Source: Spirochaetia bacterium UBA5763 (GTDB lineage Bacteria; Spirochaetota; UBA4802; UBA5550). From it: 64,000 bases of DNA. Below, in pieces: positions 60,772 through 64,000 of the stretch (positions within the stretch are counted from its first letter, which is position 1; each line of letters begins with the position of its first letter). The DNA lies in NCBI GenBank assembly GCA_002418835.1, contig DIEX01000018.1:231118-295117 (forward strand), written 5' to 3'. Made by a program: the position numbers and the translations under genes. The notes below the pieces were generated by a model. It saw nothing but the letters and a program-made list of their open reading frames with translations. It was not told where the DNA came from and did no database searches.

Positions 60772-61525
60772 TATTTAGTACCTCTTCTGCCAGTTTTTCG
60801 TAAGATACGCTCCCCGGGCAGGTTTTATCGTAAAGCCCTATCGGTTTCCCGAATGAAGGGGCTTCTGAAAGTTTTACGTTTCTCGGAATTATTGAGTTAA
60901 ATACCTTGTTCTGAAAATATTCCCTTACATCAGAGACAACCTGCTGTGACAGGTTTGTCCTTGGATCGTACATGGTGAGAACAACTCCCTCAATTTTAAG
61001 CGCTTTGTTAAGATTCTCCTGCACCATCACAATGATGCGGAGCAGCTGGTTGATACCTTCAAGGGCATAATATTCGCATTGCAGGGGTATGAGCACTGAA
61101 TCCGCAGCCACAAGGCTGTTAAGTGTCAGAATCCCCAGTGATGGCGGACAGTCAATGAATATATAATCGTAATGATTTTTTATGGCTCCCAGTTTTTTCT
61201 TCAGAATAAATTCTTTCTCTTCAGTATCAAGGAGGTCAACCTGTGCTCCTGAAAGGTGAATATTTGAAGGGATTATTGAAAGTCCTTCAATTTCGGTTTT
61301 GAAAATGGCCTCTTCAATGGGGATCTCGTCAATAAGGACTTCATACAGGGTTGTCCCCATCTCCTCAGCATTAATCCCTATGCCGAAACCGGCGTTACCC
61401 TGGGGATCTATATCTATAATCAGGACTCTCTTCCCCTTTTCAGCAAGAAAAGCAGCCACGTTGACTGTGGTGGTAGTTTTACCAACTCCACCCTTCTGAT
61501 TGGAAACGGATATAATTTTACCCAT
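60764..61525 (-). CDS. parA: Chromosome partitioning ATPase ParA (Soj)
   Basis: Deviant Walker ATPase that cooperates with ParB. The 253 residues start MGKIISVSNQKGGVGKTTTT, with the P-loop at about 11-18 and the deviant Lys at 11. Additional motifs are DIDPQGNAG and DCPPSLGILTLNS. An AAGGGG lies before the ATG. The N-terminal DNA-binding domain of plasmid ParA is absent, so it is a chromosomal Soj type. Confidence 0.96.
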   Translation of the reverse strand: MGKIISVSNQKGGVGKTTTTVNVAAFLAEKGKRVLIIDIDPQGNAGFGIGINAEEMGTTLYEVLIDEIPIEEAIFKTEIEGLSIIPSNIHLSGAQVDLLDTEEKEFILKKKLGAIKNHYDYIFIDCPPSLGILTLNSLVAADSVLIPLQCEYYALEGINQLLRIIVMVQENLNKALKIEGVVLTMYDPRTNLSQQVVSDVREYFQNKVFNSIIPRNVKLSEAPSFGKPIGLYDKTCPGSVSYEKLAEEVLNND

Positions 61526-61649
61526 TTATAAATACCCCTTTTTTTACATGTAAGGATTTAATTGCCGGATCTTTTTGAATTTTACTACAAGTATATTGTA
61601 TGAAAAAAAGTAAAACAGAATCTGTAAATAAAAAAATGGGCGCAGATTA

Positions 61650-62828
61650 TTATTTTAACCTTGAAATAAGCACTTTAATAAAAGCGGCAAGAAAGAGTAT
61701 CCCGATTGCGTAGAGGATATATTTTCCGATTTTAACAATTTGCGGTGAAATTTCAGCTCCCCTGGCTGAAACTATGGCAAACATCTTCCATCTCTCACTT
61801 CCCCCGGGGAAAACTTCGATAAAACAGTAATCATCTTTCGATGATTTCAGCGTATAACTCTGTTCTTTTTCATAAATCTCCCTGGATATAATGAGCCTGT
61901 TGGCGCTGTCATAAATTTCGTACATGAATGGAGAGCCGTCTGAAAGAAAATAGAAGGTGTTTGTGCCGACTTCGAGATTGAAGTAGTACCTTCTCGATGT
62001 TTCACCGCCGAAAAAAGCGTCTGTTATTCTGTTTCTCACATCCTGGGAGTGTGACCTTGCAAGTTCAACAGCTTTTTTAAGTACAGTGTTTCCGGCTATC
62101 CTGTAGATATTAAAGCGTTTAAATTCGCTGTATGCAGTGCTGTAATAACTTGTATATATGATCTCCCCGTAACCGTCTTTTATAAGCACACTGATGGGGC
62201 CCGATTTATCACCTTTTGGTGTGCTGAATCCTGATTCAGATAGAATCTCTGCGTTATCAACATGTTTGAGAGCAACCCACCCGGGATATTCCATATAGAG
62301 ATAGGCTTTTCTCTTCATACTGAACATTGCGAGATCGCCCCTGACATCCGCCTCTATCCGTCCAGGTATACCCATGTACGGGAAATCATAAAAAAATTCA
62401 AAATTATTATAACCGGCTGCCATCTGCTTGTATGAATAACCTGAAAAATAGGCAGAGCCCCCTCTTTTAATATAATCCCGGAGGTTTTTACCGAATTCTT
62501 TTTCATCCAGTTCAAAGAAATTTTTTGCAAGTTTTACTGATGTAATCTCCTTACCCTGCCAGTTTATATCAAGATTATCTTCGTAGTTTGACTCGATTCC
62601 TGAAGGGAAAAAGATTGAACTGTATTTTGAGAAAACATCTTTATTCGAAAGTTCCCTGAACTCTATCAGATCATACTGAATGTTGTAGTTGGAGAGCACA
62701 AGTTCAATGTTGTCATACCTGCTTTTAACCACAGCAATTTTCCCCTCTGATTGGAGATAAATTGAGAATGGCAGAAGCAGCATCGGCAGCAGAATCAGAA
62801 GTGTCAGGGGAAGATTGTTTTTTATCAT
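61650..62828 (-). CDS. Membrane protein of unknown function, GATase1-like N-terminal domain possible
   Basis: No known family is recognised. The 392 residues have an N-terminal hydrophobic segment (about 7-25), an alpha/beta region (about 30-260) that may resemble glutamine-amidotransferase-like folds (KIAVVKSRYDNIELVLSN, YSSIFFPSG, YIKRGGSAYFSG), a beta-rich region (about 275-360) and a final span (about 368-388). The large middle part is thus probably outside the cytosol. It lies between parA and the divergent arsR gene with 124 bases to parA. Confidence 0.65.
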   Translation of the reverse strand: MIKNNLPLTLLILLPMLLLPFSIYLQSEGKIAVVKSRYDNIELVLSNYNIQYDLIEFRELSNKDVFSKYSSIFFPSGIESNYEDNLDINWQGKEITSVKLAKNFFELDEKEFGKNLRDYIKRGGSAYFSGYSYKQMAAGYNNFEFFYDFPYMGIPGRIEADVRGDLAMFSMKRKAYLYMEYPGWVALKHVDNAEILSESGFSTPKGDKSGPISVLIKDGYGEIIYTSYYSTAYSEFKRFNIYRIAGNTVLKKAVELARSHSQDVRNRITDAFFGGETSRRYYFNLEVGTNTFYFLSDGSPFMYEIYDSANRLIISREIYEKEQSYTLKSSKDDYCFIEVFPGGSERWKMFAIVSARGAEISPQIVKIGKYILYAIGILFLAAFIKVLISRLK

Positions 62829-62883
62829 TCTGAGGATTTTCTTTATGTTATAGAGGGAGTCAAGAAAAAAAGGGGTTTAGCTG

Positions 62884-62919
62884 TTGACAAAACAATTGAA
62901 CACATGAACAATGGTTCAT
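62884..62919 (+). promoter_or_regulatory. Promoter and metal-sensor operator of arsR-cdf
   Basis: TTGACA (62884-62889), 17 bases, AACAAT (62907-62912). The palindrome ATGAAC-AATG-GTTCAT (62904-62919) covers the -10 and resembles operators of SmtB/CzrA-type regulators (TGAAC...GTTCA). The repressor gene starts 23 bases downstream, so autorepression relieved by zinc is expected. Confidence 0.75.
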
Positions 62920-62942
62920 ATGCTCAATTAAAAGGAGACAAA

Positions 62943-63257
62943 ATGCCCTCTGAAAAAATAAAACCATTCAAGGATGAAGCTTTTTATGAGCTTGCTGAGT
63001 TTTTTAAAATTTTCGGAGATCCGGCCAGGCTCAGGATACTGACAGTTCTTCAGCCGGGTAATATAAGCGTTACAGATCTTGCGGAGCGGATTAACATGAG
63101 CCAGTCAGCAGTGTCGCATCAGCTCCGGATTCTGAAACAGGCGCGGGTTGTCAGGGTCAGGAGAGAGGGGAAAAATTCATTTTATTCACTGGATGATGAA
63201 CATATTGATTTAATCTTAAAGCTCGGCATGGAGCATATTCTGGAAGCAGAGGTATAA
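62943..63257 (+). CDS. ArsR/SmtB-family zinc-responsive repressor
   Basis: Dimeric winged-helix repressor. ATG 62943 (AGGAG upstream) gives 104 residues. The alpha5 metal site of SmtB-type sensors is complete: Asp85, His87, His98 and Glu101 in the D-x-H-x10-H-x2-E spacing. No cysteine is present, so arsenic or cadmium sensing through alpha3N is excluded. The recognition helix is in MSQSAVSHQLRILKQ. It is transcribed together with the zinc exporter gene three bases later. Confidence 0.93.
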   Translation: MPSEKIKPFKDEAFYELAEFFKIFGDPARLRILTVLQPGNISVTDLAERINMSQSAVSHQLRILKQARVVRVRREGKNSFYSLDDEHIDLILKLGMEHILEAEV

Positions 63258-63260
63258 TAT

Positions 63261-64000
63261 ATGGGCGCACATGATAATTGCAGTCATAATCATCAGCATG
63301 ATCATAATCACGGGCATGAGCAACCTGACGGGACGCAGTTAATTTCCGGTGTACATCACCATGATCACAGGGATTTCGGGAGCGGGGGGAGACTTCTTCT
63401 TGTAATTATTTTCAATATGATAATAACAGCTGCGGAGTATATCGGGGGTATTATCTCCGGGAGTTTAGCCCTTATATCTGATGCAGGGCATAATTTTTCA
63501 GATGTTCTTGCTCTGTGCTTAGGTTACGCGGGGGAGAAAATTTCAGGGCGGGAGAAGAGCGGAGCTTATACTTTCGGTTTTAAAAGATTTGAAGTGCTTG
63601 CTGCTCTTATCAATGCACTGACTCTTGTTGTAATAGGGATATATATTTTTTATGAGTCAGTAGAGAGGTTTCTGAATCCTGCAACAGTGGATTTTTCAAT
63701 TATGCTCCCTGTGGCGGTTATAGGACTTCTGGGGAATCTCATTTCGATTTTTGTTCTGAGGGGCGGTGGTCATAGTATTAATATCAGGGCTGCTTTTCTG
63801 CATCTGTTGTTTGATGCAGTTTCGTCTGTTGCTGTTATTTTTGCTGCTGTTCTTATCTATTTTACTTCAAATTACTGGATAGATATAGTAATAAGCTTTT
63901 TCATCGCGGTTATGATTATCTGGAGCGCAATGAGTATACTGAAAGAGTCGTTTCGCATTTTTCTTCAGGGGGTTCCGGGTCATCTTGATTCTGATGAGAT
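63261..64000 (+). CDS. Cation diffusion facilitator, zinc exporter type (partial)
   Basis: The gene runs off the window at 64000, giving the first 246 codons. A His-rich N terminus (several HxH groups in the first 30 residues) is followed by at least five membrane spans. The metal-site motifs with HxxxD are present (SDAGHNFSDV and HLLFDAVSSV), the pattern of zinc-selective exporters such as ZitB and CzcD. Together with the zinc-type ArsR protein this forms a zinc efflux unit. The C-terminal cytoplasmic domain is just beginning. Confidence 0.93.
   Translation, partial: MGAHDNCSHNHQHDHNHGHEQPDGTQLISGVHHHDHRDFGSGGRLLLVIIFNMIITAAEYIGGIISGSLALISDAGHNFSDVLALCLGYAGEKISGREKSGAYTFGFKRFEVLAALINALTLVVIGIYIFYESVERFLNPATVDFSIMLPVAVIGLLGNLISIFVLRGGGHSINIRAAFLHLLFDAVSSVAVIFAAVLIYFTSNYWIDIVISFFIAVMIIWSAMSILKESFRIFLQGVPGHLDSDE

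Noticed and set aside
1..64000. CRISPR arrays, phage genes, insertion sequences and transposon ends
   Set aside because: No spaced repeats, transposase or integrase motifs were found; the window is a conserved chromosomal core region.

Overview
The window looks like chromosomal DNA from a diderm, moderately AT-rich bacterium, most probably a member of the Spirochaetota. This assignment is inference. The lines of evidence are: the asparagine in RpoB rifampicin cluster I (E. coli position 531), known from treponemes and borreliae; an EF-Tu switch region of spirochaete style; a DUF2225 gene next to truA; a bactofilin-YaaR-holB-PSP1-metG block; and lipoproteins plus a beta-barrel-like protein that imply an outer membrane. 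No rRNA, CRISPR array, insertion sequence or prophage was seen.

Layout. (1) 33-8204, minus strand: one compact operon encoding the route from DAHP synthase to prephenate conversion (aroF, aroB, aroD, an aroE-aroK fusion, aroA, aroC, pheA, tyrA), with genes overlapping or about a base apart for most of its length. Its 5' leader has a promoter-like sequence, a 37-codon ORF with a Phe/Tyr-rich core (10 of 14 codons), and 24 bases later a hairpin with a 9-U run: a textbook transcription attenuator responding to charged tRNA-Phe/tRNA-Tyr. This is the most interesting signal in the window. (2) 8231-9787: a chemoreceptor-like protein with six predicted membrane spans. (3) 10190-40514, plus strand: tRNA-Thr, rpmG-secE-nusG, rplK-rplA-rplJ-rplL-rpoB-rpoC, rpsL-rpsG-fusA, tuf, and a complete S10-spc-alpha cluster ending with rpoA-rplQ and a strong bidirectional terminator. 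Perfect or near-perfect hairpins without a good U-run sit at several of the old operon joints. (4) 40536-49128: an exported protein of unknown function, DUF2225-truA, a beta-barrel-like protein plus a lipoprotein, aspartate kinase, Ddl, PssA and MoaC. (5) 49214-51345: groES-groEL under a CIRCE operator whose spacer is 8 rather than 9 bases. (6) 51367-54261, minus: a membrane-anchored, divergent penicillin-acylase-like protein and a small lipoprotein. (7) 54578-59887: bactofilin, YaaR-like protein, DNA polymerase III delta', PSP1 protein, MetG and a small phosphodiesterase. (8) 59890-62828, minus: parA-parB and an unknown membrane protein. (9) 62884-64000: an SmtB/CzrA-type zinc sensor with its operator and the start of a cation-diffusion zinc exporter, cut by the window edge.

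How the parts fit: the aro operon carries DAHP synthase without an added regulatory domain, so transcriptional attenuation may carry much of the end-product control, together with the ACT domain of PheA. The central 30 kb supplies transcription and translation machinery. The flanks supply envelope synthesis, protein folding, chromosome segregation and zinc homeostasis. Start codons were re-chosen for several genes where a Shine-Dalgarno sequence or family length clearly favoured an internal start (aroB, chemoreceptor, rplC, rplW, rpsH, rpsE, rpmD, truA, lysC, pssA, groES, PSP1, arsR and several exported proteins).
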